A stretch of DNA of 64,000 nucleotides from positions 94,307,228-94,371,227 of the forward strand of contig OY720344.1 in NCBI GenBank assembly GCA_963082975.1, written 5' to 3'. Every line of letters begins with the position of its first letter. Within the stretch, counting starts at the first letter, position 1. Below, in pieces: positions 40,921-53,081 of this stretch. The position numbers and the translations under genes are program-made. The notes beneath the pieces are model-generated. The model saw only the letters and a program-made list of their open reading frames with translations, searched no databases and was not told the DNA's origin. Origin of the DNA: Labia minor. Its lineage: Eukaryota > Arthropoda > Insecta > Dermaptera > Spongiphoridae.

Positions 40921-41324
40921 TATTCTTCTATCAATTAAATACTATTTAATTTAATGTTTATCTTAATAAAGGTGTCAGTAAATAATACATATATATCATA
41001 TAATGTATTTTTATTATTGTGCCATTTTTTTTATTTAATTAAACAAAATTTATTTTTTATTTTTATTTATTAATTTTTTGTTATTGCACCCTACCGTCTT
41101 TTGGTTTGAAGCTACATACACTTATATACGTTTTATCTACATTTAATTATCTTTTTCTTTTTCATCTCTCCTGCCCACAAAAAAATAATTTTTGTATAAA
41201 TAAAAGTAAATGACTAACTTTATTAATAAAAATAAATTTTTGTTAATCACACAAGTAATTATATATAATCTGTCACATTATAAATGTTTATAATTTTTTT
41301 CTTTAAAATAATACTATTATATTA
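32811..41324. other. Long intergenic region between the two decarboxylase genes, no gene recognised
   Basis: AT-rich, with AT microsatellites (34943-34975, 40875-40916), the empty-site MITE copy at 34.6 kb, a hAT-like left end near 38009 (TTCCCAAACTTTTTG), a decayed CAGACAGACAGACAT module near 36600, and a less AT-rich patch at about 39310-39490 that can be read as 80-110 codons on either strand without similarity to anything I know. A donor-like GAT|GTAAGT on the minus strand is at that patch's edge (near 39345), but no partner exon was found. Confidence 0.45.
34600..34765 (-). repeat. Partial MITE copy without the hAT insertion (empty site)
   Basis: Read on the minus strand: CCAAAGCGATTAACTCCACA, TATAAACAAAATGAG, then ATTGCATTGCAATATTAAAA. 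It matches 31579-31618 joined to 32092 onward and diverges before the second inverted end. Confidence 0.8.
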
Positions 41325-42250
41325 GGTTGGGGAAAAAGAAATCCATTATTTTTTCGGTAGATGGCTGTAGTGATCGATATCTCGTAAATTATCGATCAAA
41401 CAATTTCAAATTTATGCTCGTTGTCAAGGTAACAGTTCGCACTAAAAGAATTCGTTTGCAGTTTTTTGTTTTGTCCATTCAGTTCTGAGTTACACGGCGT
41501 TAAAGATGGAAGTCAACAAAGAGAAAATTCGGTACATTTTACAGTTTTTCTTTGATAAGGGCGAAAATGCAAGTCAGGCGGCTGAAAATGTGAATAGTGT
41601 TTATGGTCCCGATACTGTAACAGCTAATTACGCGCAATTTTGGTTTCGTCGATTCCGTTCGGGTATTTTTGACGTTAAGGATGCCCCTCGCACAGGCAGG
41701 CCCGTCGTCGAAAATGTCGACAAAGTCACTGAAATCATCGAAGTGGACCGGCATATTAGTAGTCGTAGCATCGCCCAGGAGTTAAAGATCGACCACAAAA
41801 CAGTTTTAAACCATTTGCACAAAGCTGGGTTTAAAAAAAAGCTTGATGTTTGGGTGCCACACCAATTAACACCAAAAAACATGATGGATCGAATTTCCAT
41901 CTGCGAAGCCTTGGCCAAACGTAATGAAATCAACCCATTTCTTAAACGGATGGTGACTGGGGATGAGAAATGGGTCACATACGACAACATTATGCGAAAG
42001 CGATCGTGGTCAAAGCGTGTTTTAGTGATAAGAAATTGGCATCAAGGGAAGAGTGTGAAAATCAATTGCTGGAGTTTTTCGCTAATAAGGACCAAGACTT
42101 TTATGAGAGAGGCATAATGAAGCTACCATTAAAATGGCAACAAATTATAGAACAAAATGGTGCATATTTGACCTAAATCGGACAATGCAAAACATGTTAA
42201 ATAAAGTCTTGAAGTTCACGTAAAAATAATGGATTTCTTTTTCCCCAACC
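41325..42250 (+). mobile_element. Mariner element, internally deleted
   Basis: Perfect-looking inverted ends GGTTGGGGAAAAAGAAATCC, continuing ATTATTTTT, flanked by TA on both sides (41323-41324 and 42251-42252), the mariner target duplication. 926 bases against about 1.3 kb for a complete element. Both ends remain, so it could be moved by a transposase supplied in trans. Confidence 0.95.
41506..42176 (+). pseudogene. Mariner transposase, central deletion and frame change
   Basis: Starts MEVNKEKIRYILQFFF with the N-terminal helix-turn-helix half intact (ASQAAENVNSVYG, QFWFRRFRSG, GRPVVENVD, ISSRSIAQELKIDH, then KKLDVWVPHQL). The first catalytic Asp is present in MVTGDEKWVTYDN. After KRSWSK (near 42020) the sequence jumps to the C-terminus in another frame: FSDKKLASREECENQL, FANKDQDFYERGIM, KWQQIIEQNGAYLT and stop at 42176. 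The lost part, roughly 120 residues, carried the second and third catalytic acidic residues, so no active enzyme can be made. Kept in the original frame, it reads 203 codons to a stop at 42117. Confidence 0.93.
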
Positions 42251-42345
42251 TATTATGAATAATTATAATATTTTCACCTTTAATTGTGAGATTTGAGTCG
42301 TGACGTTTTGCCACCTATTTTACCGGCATTTCCATTTTTTTAAGA

Positions 42346-42542
42346 GGAATTTTTTTCGGATTCTGGGTCTTATACTCTACGTGACTAAGGGTCGATGTTG
42401 GGATTTTGGGTTGATTGAGTGAGTAGATTTTGAATTACTGTGTTCTGTAGCTCCAAAGAATTCTTGGCACTAGCACCGACACTGAGCCAAGTTTAGGGTT
42501 ATCGTCTTGTTCATACAAGACCCAGAATTCTAAGAAATTCCC
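42346..42542. mobile_element. Small MITE-like inverted-repeat element
   Basis: Left arm GGAATTTTTTTCGGATTCTG then GGTCTTATA; right arm, reversed, GGAATTTCTTAGAATTCTGG then GTCTTGTATG. About 197 bases, no coding frame. It sits about 95 bases right of the mariner element. Confidence 0.6.
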
Positions 42543-43910
42543 TACAAAAAAAAATCTTTAAATTGGCGCCCAAATGAGTGCCATCAGGGCTCAGATCTAA
42601 CAATTAAACGTGAAAATAACCCGGAAATAACTTATATTTATATATAATGCGAAGATTTTTTTTAACTTTTGTTTGTTTAGAATGATTATTAATTATAACC
42701 ACACCGAATTATATACTATGAATGAATAATTACAAACTATTCACATTCATATAAAGTAAATTTTTATTTTATTTATTTTCAATTCAAAGTCTGTTTAAGA
42801 AAAGTAGAGAGCAGACCTCTTTTCTTAAGAAAATCAAATAAAGATGACGAAGGTGAATTGATGAAACGTCAGAAGGGTTCGAGGTTCAGAATAATTCATC
42901 ACTGGCCTTTCAAATAATTACATGATCATAAATATAAAGAATAAGTATGAAAAGATAAAATATTTTTATTATTAGACCAATATAATTAAAGTTAAAGTAT
43001 TCTGAGAAAAGAAAATTGGTCAATTTTGCTTGAATTCAAAAACACTTATATTTTATATCTAGCGCACATTTAATTAGAAAGGCTTTGTTTAACAATGCAA
43101 TAAAATTAAATAGCAAAATCAAAGAATAAACATTTTAATCAAGTTAAGGGCAATTCGTATTAAAGTCTTTTCTCTTAGATATATGGCTTTAGTATTAATA
43201 AAATAAAATGCGATCAAGATTTATTAATGTTATATTAACAATAAAATAAAGTATATAAAATATTGTTTATTTTTAAATAAATTAAAAAAGTAATATTATT
43301 TTAATAAGTATAATTTGATAATATATAATAGGTCAAAAAAATTTGATATACTTATATAATAAATAGTTTTCGGTAAAAATAAAATATCAGAAATTATGTT
43401 TCCTAGATAAATGATTCGTTAAGACTTCAACTGAAAAATCATTAAATAAATATTTTATTAACGGAATAAACAAAAAAAAGAAATGTTAATTTTATTAAAG
43501 AAAATTCAACAGATAAATGAAAATTTTCTTTAAGATATATAAATAATTTCATATTATATACTACCGTTACTGAATATAATGAAATAATTAGAAATAAACA
43601 AAAAAACTTTAAGAAAAATAAAAATAATATTTACATCCACTTAAAGTTTTGTTTAGACATTTTAAAAATAAATCAATGAACATATTTGATTATTTTGGTT
43701 GGAGTATCTAAAATCTAAACTATTCTAAATAAATAAAAGACCCAAAGAAATCAACTCAAGAGAAAATTTGTATGTTATTATATTCGTTAGTTAATAGGAA
43801 TATTTTGGGAAAAATTTGTCTATTAGTTAAAATTAATTCAATATGAAATAACTTTTATTGTTTTTTATATTTTATTTATTTAATCTAAATATTATTTACA
43901 TTATTAATTT

Positions 43911-44330
43911 TTACTATCTCGCCTCTACGATTTTAGCTAGAATAATGAAATTTGGTACACGGGCATTATTCAAAACTCGTAGTTTTGTATCAACTTTTGA
44001 GAAATGTAGCTCATCCGGAAGAGGATCATTACATACAACGTTTTGATATATATTTGATAGTTTTTCATATGATTAAAAATTGTATAAAACTGCAATAAAT
44101 AGAATTTCAGCTTGATTGAATCGTTGAAAGTACCGAAATTAATTTTTTAACACTACAAATCACACGCCAGCACGTGACATGGTGCAATCAACAAAGAGCC
44201 AAACACGCGCTGGTCTAATAAATATTATTTATTAATTTTAATTTATAATTTAATTTAAATATAATATATGTTATTTAATCCAATTCAAATTTCCGATATA
44301 GTCGAGTCGAGTCCAGATTTTTTCAAATAA
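43911..44330 (+). repeat. Dispersed repeat family A, copy 4, internally deleted
   Basis: Joins ACTATCTCGCC directly to AGCTAGAATAATGAAATTTGG, omitting the simple-repeat part, then continues through CAGCACGTGACATGG and GAGCCAAACACGCGCTGG. A hAT-type right end (CCACTTTGGGAACCACTG) lies at about 44610-44628. Confidence 0.8.
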
Positions 44331-45559
44331 TATAATTCAGAAAATATGGTTGTTTAGAATTTTTATTATGCAAATTAAATCTTAAACTATTAAAGTTAAT
44401 GGCCTTAGCCTCTTTGGAAATCACTAAAGATTGGCTAATAAAAATTGCTAAAAATTATTCATTGTTATTTATTTTATTTTCATAATAATAAGAATGTGTC
44501 ACAATTTATTTTTTTATTAAACCCCCCTTGTTCAGGGACCCCCAAATCGATTTTAATTTTCCAAGGACCCTCTGAATGATCCAAGGGATCCCTTGGGGTC
44601 CGTATGGACCACTTTGGGAACCACTGGTCTAACTAAAAGGTATATTTATTATTTCTTACATTTTATGTGCGTTCGAAGAGTAATAACAATGAAGCAAACA
44701 AGTATTATGTACTTTATAAGTTTTGTTATTAAATAAAGTATAATTATTTTGATTAAAATTGATATAATTTAAAAACTGATAAAAAATAAATCTTAAATAA
44801 CTACCCCCTCTAATTCCCAACAAAAAAATACAAAAACAATTATATGATTACGTATTTTTTTTATTTACTTCGAATTCAAAATAGTAAAATTTAATGAGAT
44901 ATATGCGTGCAAAATTTCAAGGTTTTTATACTTAGAGATCACGAGGATCTTCAAAAGATGATAGGCTTGTAATTATATTTTATTTACTAGATATCCTTAT
45001 TCATTTAAAAGGTATTTTGTGATTTTTATTATTATTATGGAATTATAAAAAAAAATCTTGTTAGATTAGAATTATCAGAATTATAGACTTTGTTTACATC
45101 TTTTTAAATATTTTTAATATAAATTAGAAAAATTTAGTAATTTTGTGAATTAGTTATATTGTTTATATAAAATTTAATAATTCAATGAAAAATAACTTTT
45201 TCGAGACCTAAAGATTTAATAATAAAAAATATACATTTTTTAAAACAAGTATAAAATTTGAAATAAGGTATAACTCCTAATTTAAATGAAATAACTATTG
45301 GATTGGGACTATATTAGTATATATATAACATATCATGAAAAGGTGTTTCGATTTCTAAGAAAAGGTAAAAATGAAATTGTGATTCGTGATTATAATTGTA
45401 AATTAAACAATTTAATTGTGAAAGAAATAAAAGCAACATTTGATGTTGTTTATTTTTTAATTATTATCATGTTAGACAGAAAAAAAGGTTAATAAATAAA
45501 ATGAATCCTTTCACGATTATCTAAAAACCATCGAGCGAAATTTATTATTTGTTGTGGGA

Positions 45560-45655
45560 GGGGCTGGGGCCAGCCCCTCGCGTACGTCACACTCCCAGAA
45601 GAAATCCCCGCCAAAGCTTGTATATAATCGGTGACAGAGAGAGGAACCGGCAAAC
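45560..45655 (+). promoter_or_regulatory. TATA promoter of the second decarboxylase gene
   Basis: A GC-rich block holds an inverted repeat (GGGGCTGG-GG-CCAGCCCC, 45560-45577), a CRE-like TACGTCA at 45583-45589 and TATATAA at 45621-45627. Transcription would start about 30 bases on, near 45650-45657. It precedes a transcribed-looking exon with a good donor at 45794. Factor binding is inference. Confidence 0.6.
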
Positions 45656-45793
45656 ATCATCGAACTCGCATTGAGTTTGCATGAAACAGTGCTCTTGAGA
45701 GTGCAGATAGTGCCGACACCCTCCCGTTTACTTATTTACCCAGTTAGTTATTTGACAAGTATTTGTAGCCATCGAACTACCAAAAACTACCAG
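45655..45793 (+). other. 5' noncoding exon of the second decarboxylase gene
   Basis: From the predicted start site to the donor CTACCAG|GTGAGC at 45794. It contains a short upstream frame (MKQCS, 45681-45698). The next exon begins at the acceptor GATTAG just before the start codon at 47174, as in Tdc. Confidence 0.55.
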
Positions 45794-47173
45794 GTGAGCA
45801 CAAATAGTACTTATCAAATCCCTTTAATTAAAGGGAAATTATTTCAATCAATATTGTGAAAACATTTTGAGATGTATTACAAATTTGTATGCTTTCAAAT
45901 AAAATATAAATCATAATATGCCAATAATTTTCGAAAATATCAATAAAAAGAATTGAATGAAATTGTTTTAATTTTAAAAATAATTTTTTTTTTTATTTGA
46001 AAATTTATATTGTAACTATATAAAAAAAAATAAATTTAAAATTATTAAAATAATAAAATCAAATTTCTGTTTTTGGAATGTTGAACTCCAAGTAAATTTA
46101 CGCTAACATTAATAGACAGATTACAAATATTTAGGTATAGCATGAAATATTCGTTTAAATTAATTTTTAAAATATTTATTATTCTTTTGAATATTTATAA
46201 AAATTTAAAAACTTTTAGATTTTATGTAAATCCATATATGTATTATTAAATATGCTAATATTCAAAGTTTTTAAAATAACTTATTTTATTGATGTTTTTA
46301 AAATTTCATTTTTAAAGATTTTTAAATTTATTTTTATTTTATAAAATATTTCTGAAAAAATTGTTAAAATTATAATCATATTTTTAATAATTTTTTATAT
46401 TGCCGATTACATAATAATCCTTTTTATATTATAGTATGTTGTGGTTGAATGTTTTCATTATCAATATATATATCCTTATATAATACGAGTTTTTATAATT
46501 AGAACTCAATTAATTGCTGTAGTTAATATTTGATTTCATTTAATTAATTTGTTACAAATTTTCACAATAAACTGAAAATGTAAATTATTAATAAATATAG
46601 AAATTATTCCTAAAAAAAAAGATTTGAAAGATTAAACTTTATACACAAATTTTCAATTTAAATTTTAGTTAAACCCTTTTTCTTTTAATTGTTGTAATTT
46701 AATTTTTCTTTATTTTCAATCACTTTATGAAATTTTTTGAAATGCAGAATGCATGCTAGAACTTTTTTAAAAAAAACTCTTGATGGATGTAATGACTGAT
46801 TTATTGAATATAAACTAAAGGGTAATTTCTTCCACCTATTATCTTAAAGTTTGTCTATATTATATATACAAGATATTGTTACAAGTAATATTTATAGTAT
46901 TTTTTTAATAATTTATTTTAAGCTCAGAATTTTATTCTTGAAACTATTAGTTAAATAAAAAATTACATATATTTTATCATTTATTTCTATTAAAAGCAGT
47001 TAGGTTGCATAAATTAACGGCGCAAGGATTATTCCTTGTCTCTAAATATAATTTCAATAACAGATTGTGATAAACACAGAGACGGGGAGTAACCTTAGTG
47101 TATTATATAGTATCATTAGTTATAATGAGAGCTATAATACAATGATAACATAATTATTTTGTTTTTGATTAGG

Positions 47174-50120
47174 ATGGATGCAGTTGAATTCAGAGCTCGG
47201 GGCAAGGAGATGATTGATTTTATAGCGGATTATTTAGAAACTTTAAGAGAAAGGCCAGTGATACCTGGAGCTACTCCTGGGGAGTTAATGAGTCAGCTTC
47301 CTCAGTCTCCTCCTGAAGAACCTGAATCCTGGGATGAAATAATGAGAGATATCGACGAGAGAATTATGCCCATGGTGAGTTTCATACTTTATTTACTCAT
47401 AATTTACTTAATATTATAAAAAAAAATGAAAATAATAACATGTTGAAACAGAATAAAAATATATATAATTAATAAGTTAAAAAATTAAAAAATGTTAAAA
47501 ATGTATTTTATTCATTGATATTATTTATTTATATCGATAAATAAAACTAAAAACAATAACTTATTGTACTTTAATGATTTTCAGATGACCCACTGGCAGC
47601 ATCCTAGATTCTTCGCTTATTTTCCAAATGGAAATTCATATCCTTCCATTTTGGGAGAATTATTATGTGCAGGTTTAGGAAGTATCGGTTTTTCTTGGGT
47701 AAGTAAATTAATTATTTTTCAAGAATCTTTCTTTTTGAATAAACATGACATTCTAATAAAATGAACGAAAATTTAAAAAAAAAAAATAAACAAAATAATA
47801 ATAATAATTACTTTTATAAATAAAATCTTTCAAGCACTTAGTTAATTCTTTTTAATATAATCCAGTGAAAGATCTTATTAGTTAGCAGTCAATCAACGGA
47901 TATTTTAAGAAAACGTAAACTTTTGTAAGAAAGATAAATAAATACGAATACTATTTTTTTTTTTAGATTTCAAATCCGGCATCAGCTGAATTGGAAGCAG
48001 TTGTTCTAGATTGGTATGGTGAGTAGAAAAACATCTAAAAATATTTATATCTTCTATTCAAATAATGAATTCCTTAAAATTAATATTATTTTAAATTTTA
48101 GCTAAAGCAATGGGACTTCCTGAATTTTTTCTAAGCACAAGTGCAAGTGGAGGTGGATGTATTCAGGTAATGATACATTTAATTTATAAATATTTATAAA
48201 TCACATATTTATATTATTGATTTTTATTTTATATGCATAATTGTTAATATTTTAGACAACAGCTTCTGAATGTATTCATGCCGTTTTATTATCAGCAAGA
48301 GCTGCTGCTTTAGAACGTTTAATTAAAGCTGAACCGGATATTCCTGAGGCAGATCTTGCTTCCCGTTTGGTTTGTTATTGTAGCAAGGAGGCCCATTCTT
48401 GTGTCCAAAAGGCTGCTATGGTTTCTTTGATGTGTTTGAGAATTTTAGAAACCGATGATGATTGTAGTCTTCGCGGGGAAACATTGCAACAGGTTCGATT
48501 TTTAAAAAATAAAAAAAAAAAATTTTTTTAAATATATTCTTAACAAGCAAAACATTTTTTAGGCTATGGCGGCTGATGTAGCTGAAGGATTGGTGCCTTG
48601 TTTTGTCGTGGCTGTTCTTGGCACGACAGGAACTGCTGCATTTGATCGTTTGGATGAAATTGCTGAAGTTTGTGAAAATCAATCACCTCGTGTATGGTTG
48701 CATGTGGATGCAGCTTATGGGGGAGGGGGTTTATTTTGTCCAGAATTACGACAATTAGCCAGTGGATTACATCGAGCCGACAGTCTCAATACAAATCCCA
48801 ATAAATGGATGAACACAGTGGCGGATTGTTCTCTACTTTGGGTAAGATGAATTATATAATCAAAAAGATGTAGATAATTAAAGAATAATAACACTAAATG
48901 ACGCTATAGAAATATCCATTGTATGAATATGACCTTTAAGTACGCTATTGAATATTAAAACGAAGATTTATTTCAATAGATTTGTTTTAAGAAAATTTAA
49001 ATAATTTTTAAATAATTCAAATATAACTATAAATCATTACTTATTTTTTTCCATTTTATTAATTTGTTTAACAGTAATAAATAAGCACTATATTTATTGA
49101 TTTATTTTTTTTACTCAGGTACGTGATAAATTAGAATTTACTCGAGCATTTATTGTGGATCCAGTATATCTTCAGCATGCCCATAGTGAACAAGTTATTG
49201 ACCCTCGACATTGGGGTCTTCCATTGAGTAGACGATTTCGCTCTTTAAAATTATGGTTCACTATTCGAAGGTAAAAATGAAACAAACTACCTCATTAAAA
49301 AATAACAAATTATTAAAAAAATGTTTATAATATATTTATTTGTATTAATTATTTTTCAGATATGGTGTCAGTGGTCTTCGTGAATATGTTCGTAGACAAT
49401 GCAGACTTGCTAAAATAATGGAAACAAAAATGCGGGCAGATCACAGATTTGAAATTTGCAATAATGTGAATGTAAGTTTATAATGAATATTATTTGAATA
49501 TAATTTGAAAAAAAATTTTAAAAATTATATATAAGAATATTTGTCCAAATTACATTATTATTAGTTTATAAATTTTTAGAAAAGATATTGAGTATTTTTC
49601 ATTTATTTTAACTACAATTAATTAATTATGTTTTAGACTGGATTAATATGCTTTCGCCTTAAAGGTTCTGATAAATTAAATCAAGATTTATTAGCGGCAG
49701 TAAATAAATCACGTAAAGTTCATATGATTCCATGTTCAATAAAGCATCGATACACTATTCGATTCTGTATTGCTACTGAAAGAACAGTTGAAAGTGATAT
49801 AGGTAATAATTTGAAACTATATTATAATTAATTTGGTAATCAAAATATTTTGATTTAATAAATGTTAATTTTTAATAGATTATGCATGGAATGTTATCCA
49901 AGAGTATGCAACAGAATATTTGAAAATTCATTCCACAAGTTCAACAGGAGAACGGAAACTTTCCCGTCTTCACAGCTTTACCCGAAGTATTAGCAAAGAA
50001 TTATACAAGAGAAGTCGCTCAAGGGGCAGCCTCAAGGATGGAGCTACACCATTATATGTACAAGATAATGAGGGTGTGGAAGAAGATGAAACAACAGATG
50101 ATGTCTTTGATGAAGAATAA
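47174..50120 (+). CDS. Tdc-like group II PLP decarboxylase with altered substrate pocket
   Basis: Tandem paralogue of Tdc, 539 residues. Exons: 47174-47374, 47585-47698, 47967-48018, 48102-48166, 48256-48492, 48563-48841, 49119-49270, 49360-49471, 49637-49802, 49879-50120. Catalytic parts kept: TASEC (146-150), His191 in KEAHSCVQK, Asp272 in HVDAAY, PLP Lys304 in NPNKW, loop Tyr333, Ser353 in [12 protein letters not shown]. Changed: Ala310 replaces the pocket Phe (Tdc Phe311), AYAG becomes AYGGGG, Asn82 replaces Ser/Thr, and two residues are missing before GGGCIQ. The Tdc-specific tail is absent; the C-terminus is Ser/Arg-rich, then acidic (DDVFDEE). Probably a decarboxylase of an aromatic amino acid; the substrate cannot be read from sequence. 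Start chosen by alignment with Tdc; the acceptor is one base upstream. Confidence 0.9.
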
Positions 50121-51662
50121 TATTTAATTATTAATTATAAAAAAATATCAAATAACCACCATTAAAATTTATTCATACATTTCATTATATTCACATATTT
50201 ATTTTATATAATTAAGTTATTATTTTATTATTATTTTTTTAAATATATGAATTTTTGATAAAAAAATAACATTTTGCTTTTTTTTTAAATATTTTTTCCT
50301 AATAATAATAATTTTATTATATATATATTTAGAAGGAAGTAAACCGCCTCTAGAAATTTTATAATTGAAATTTATAAAATTTTTAATTTTAATTTTCACT
50401 TATAATACTTTATTTTAAAGAAAACCTAAGTATTTTTTTCTTAAAATGACGATCGATATAGAGGTGTGTGTTTGTGTGTCCCTTACTCTATTCAAACTTG
50501 TTTAAAAGTTATATAATTTAAATAATTGTTTTAATATATACAGACATTAAATTAAATAATATTACCTGAGAGTAAATCATGATTAATATTAATACATATC
50601 TATATATTAATCAATTAATAAATAAATTAAAAAATTAAAATTATATATAATTTTAATAAATATTTTTAAAAAAGGATTAAAACAGTAAGAACTAGAAGAT
50701 TCTTATTCCGGGGAGATATGTTATTAATAATGAATTGTTTATTTTCTGAAGCATTCCTACACTTAAATCAGCAGTATTTGTTTCATTCTAACCATCATGT
50801 TATTTTCGTTACATTTATATGGAACTTTTCATCCATGCTCGTCGCCGAGAGTTTCATAAAAAGATGAAAAAATTAGAAATTGGAGAAAATGTATATTTGC
50901 AACATGGTTGGTATTTTTGTTGAATTTGTTTCTGTTTCCATCAGAGTGTATTAATCATTTCTTTTGATCTCTTAAAAAACTATTTACCTTTGAGAGCAAT
51001 ACAAGTTTGCTTTTCATTCCCTTTCATAAATATGGTTGAAGTTCTTTATAACTTGACCGATTTGTGAGCAAGAAAGATAATTATTATATATTCCTTGTCT
51101 TTCATACCATATAGATTAGGAAATTATTTAAAAGCTTGGTCTTGTCGGTTAATCTCCTTGACAAAATTCTTTATTAATTAATTTGGGATGAAAGAAAAAT
51201 TTTCTCAGAATCACTAATGGATTCATAAAATATCTAATGTCAAAGAATTTAGTTATTTTTTCTTCAAGAAGTTAGCTAAATCATCTATTTATTCCGCATG
51301 AAATTAATTTTTTTTATCTTTGAACTCTAGATTGAAAATTGAGAACTAACAAAAGAGATATTTAAATAGAAGTATTTTTTTTTACAAGTTAATCCCATCT
51401 GACTGGTTGAAAGAATAAAACACCCAAATTAGGCAAAGGGGTTACTTATCAATGAACATCATTTGAAAACGCGAATAGGGGCTCTCTGTCTGGTCACACT
51501 TATTATGCAGAATTGGTTTGATTGCTCTACAGTGTTGCAACCTAGAGCAAACTGCTTTCTGTGTGACCATAATTCGAGAAATTAGTCCATTTGGTTAAGT
51601 TCTTTGTTCGCCAGTGGCAAACAGTACTTATAAGCATACTCTTTTTAATGTACCAACTAGAT
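50121..51662. other. Intergenic DNA after the second decarboxylase
   Basis: No gene recognised. No AATAAA lies close to the stop codon; ATTAAA near 50161 is a possible variant polyadenylation signal. A GGTCACAC...GTGTGACC inverted pair occurs around 51492-51575. Confidence 0.4.
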
Positions 51663-51924
51663 CAGGGATGCGCAAAATTTTTGTGATGCGATCCTTTTTT
51701 CTTCCGGGTAAAATCTTGGGCCCCTTCACATGTTATGAAGGATTTTTTGAAGGGTATACATGACGATTATGATAAAAAAATAATAATTACAAGAAAAAAT
51801 TACATTTATTTTAAAAAATAACTATTTTATTTTTTATATAAATCATTAATTTTATAAATCGTTTTGTAATCACATAATCAGGGACGACCCAAAACTGCGG
51901 CGCGATCCAGTTTGCGAATCTCTG
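51663..51924. mobile_element. hAT-like MITE with near-perfect 8-bp target duplication
   Basis: 262 bases; ends CAGGGATGCGCAAAATT and (reversed) CAGAGATTCGCAAACTGG. Flanks AACTAGAT (51655-51662) and AACTAGAC (51925-51932) agree at seven of eight positions. No coding capacity. Confidence 0.8.
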
Positions 51925-51932
51925 AACTAGAC

Positions 51933-53081
51933 CCGGGAATAAATAATTTTTTGCCGATCAAAGTCACTATCTAATAATTTATTAGAAAGAATAGTTTTCG
52001 TCAAATTGTATATTGACAACATATTTTCCTTATAAAATAAACATTTAAGTTTAAAATAATAGTAAAGAAATAAGAAATCATGGGATACCTATTTTAAATA
52101 TATTATATTGTATAAGTTTTGTCAATTACAAAATTAAATATTTACTTTTAATTTGAAAAAGATGTGAAAACAAGTTATTCATTTCAATATTTTATAAATA
52201 AAATTTTATGTATAATAAGAATCATTAAGGATATTTATTATTTTTAAACAAGAAATAAAAATTATGATTGATAAAATTAAAATATAATTATTTCAAATAT
52301 TTTTTAATAAATTAAAACTTTTAATTAGATTTTTAAGTTTTTATTAAAATAAACGAAAAAATCATTAAATTATAGAAAATTATAACCTTAACATATGAAT
52401 AAAATTACTTACTTTTTGAGTGGAGGCTGAATGACAAGTTATAAAAGAGTTATATTTTGGATTTTGAAGAATCAAATAAATATTAACTAATTAATATCAC
52501 GAAAGAGTAAATATATAAATCACAAAAAAAACACAAAATATTATATCTGTGATATTAAGTTATATCAATATTATGGCACAACAAGTCTGAAGGTAGAAAC
52601 ATAGAAATACGCATAAAACATGCATTTACAAAATAAGTTTTTAATGTGATAAATAATAAAAAATATGATTTATTCTAAAGATAATTATTTTTATTATTAA
52701 TAAATTATTTTTTGTAATATTAATTTTTATATTATAATAATAATAATAATTAAATTTTTAAAAAATAATAAAATTTGAATTGCCGCTTTTTTTTTTATTC
52801 CTATAAAACAATTTTTATATCTAAAAAATTGTTTAAATTTTTTATATTAATTATAAATAAATATAAATATTTGAAAATTACCTAAATTAAAACATTTTAT
52901 AAATGTATTAATATATAAAAATAAATTTAATTAATAAAATTAATTTTACAAATATCTTCATAGAAATTAAATATTTGGATGTTAGCAATATGTTTTGATT
53001 AAATTTCAAAGTTGCATGATTAGATGTTTGTAGTTGATTTAAATGAAATGTTATAATTTTTTTTAGAAATAATAATTAATA
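51933..53081. other. AT-rich DNA upstream of SF3B4
   Basis: No exon seen with confidence. A TTTTTTTTAG acceptor-like site ends at about 53066, 15 bases before the SF3B4 start codon, suggesting a 5' UTR intron with its first exon somewhere in this stretch. Confidence 0.4.

Noticed and set aside
41628..41990. 120-codon minus-strand frame
   Set aside because: Reverse-strand shadow of the mariner transposase.
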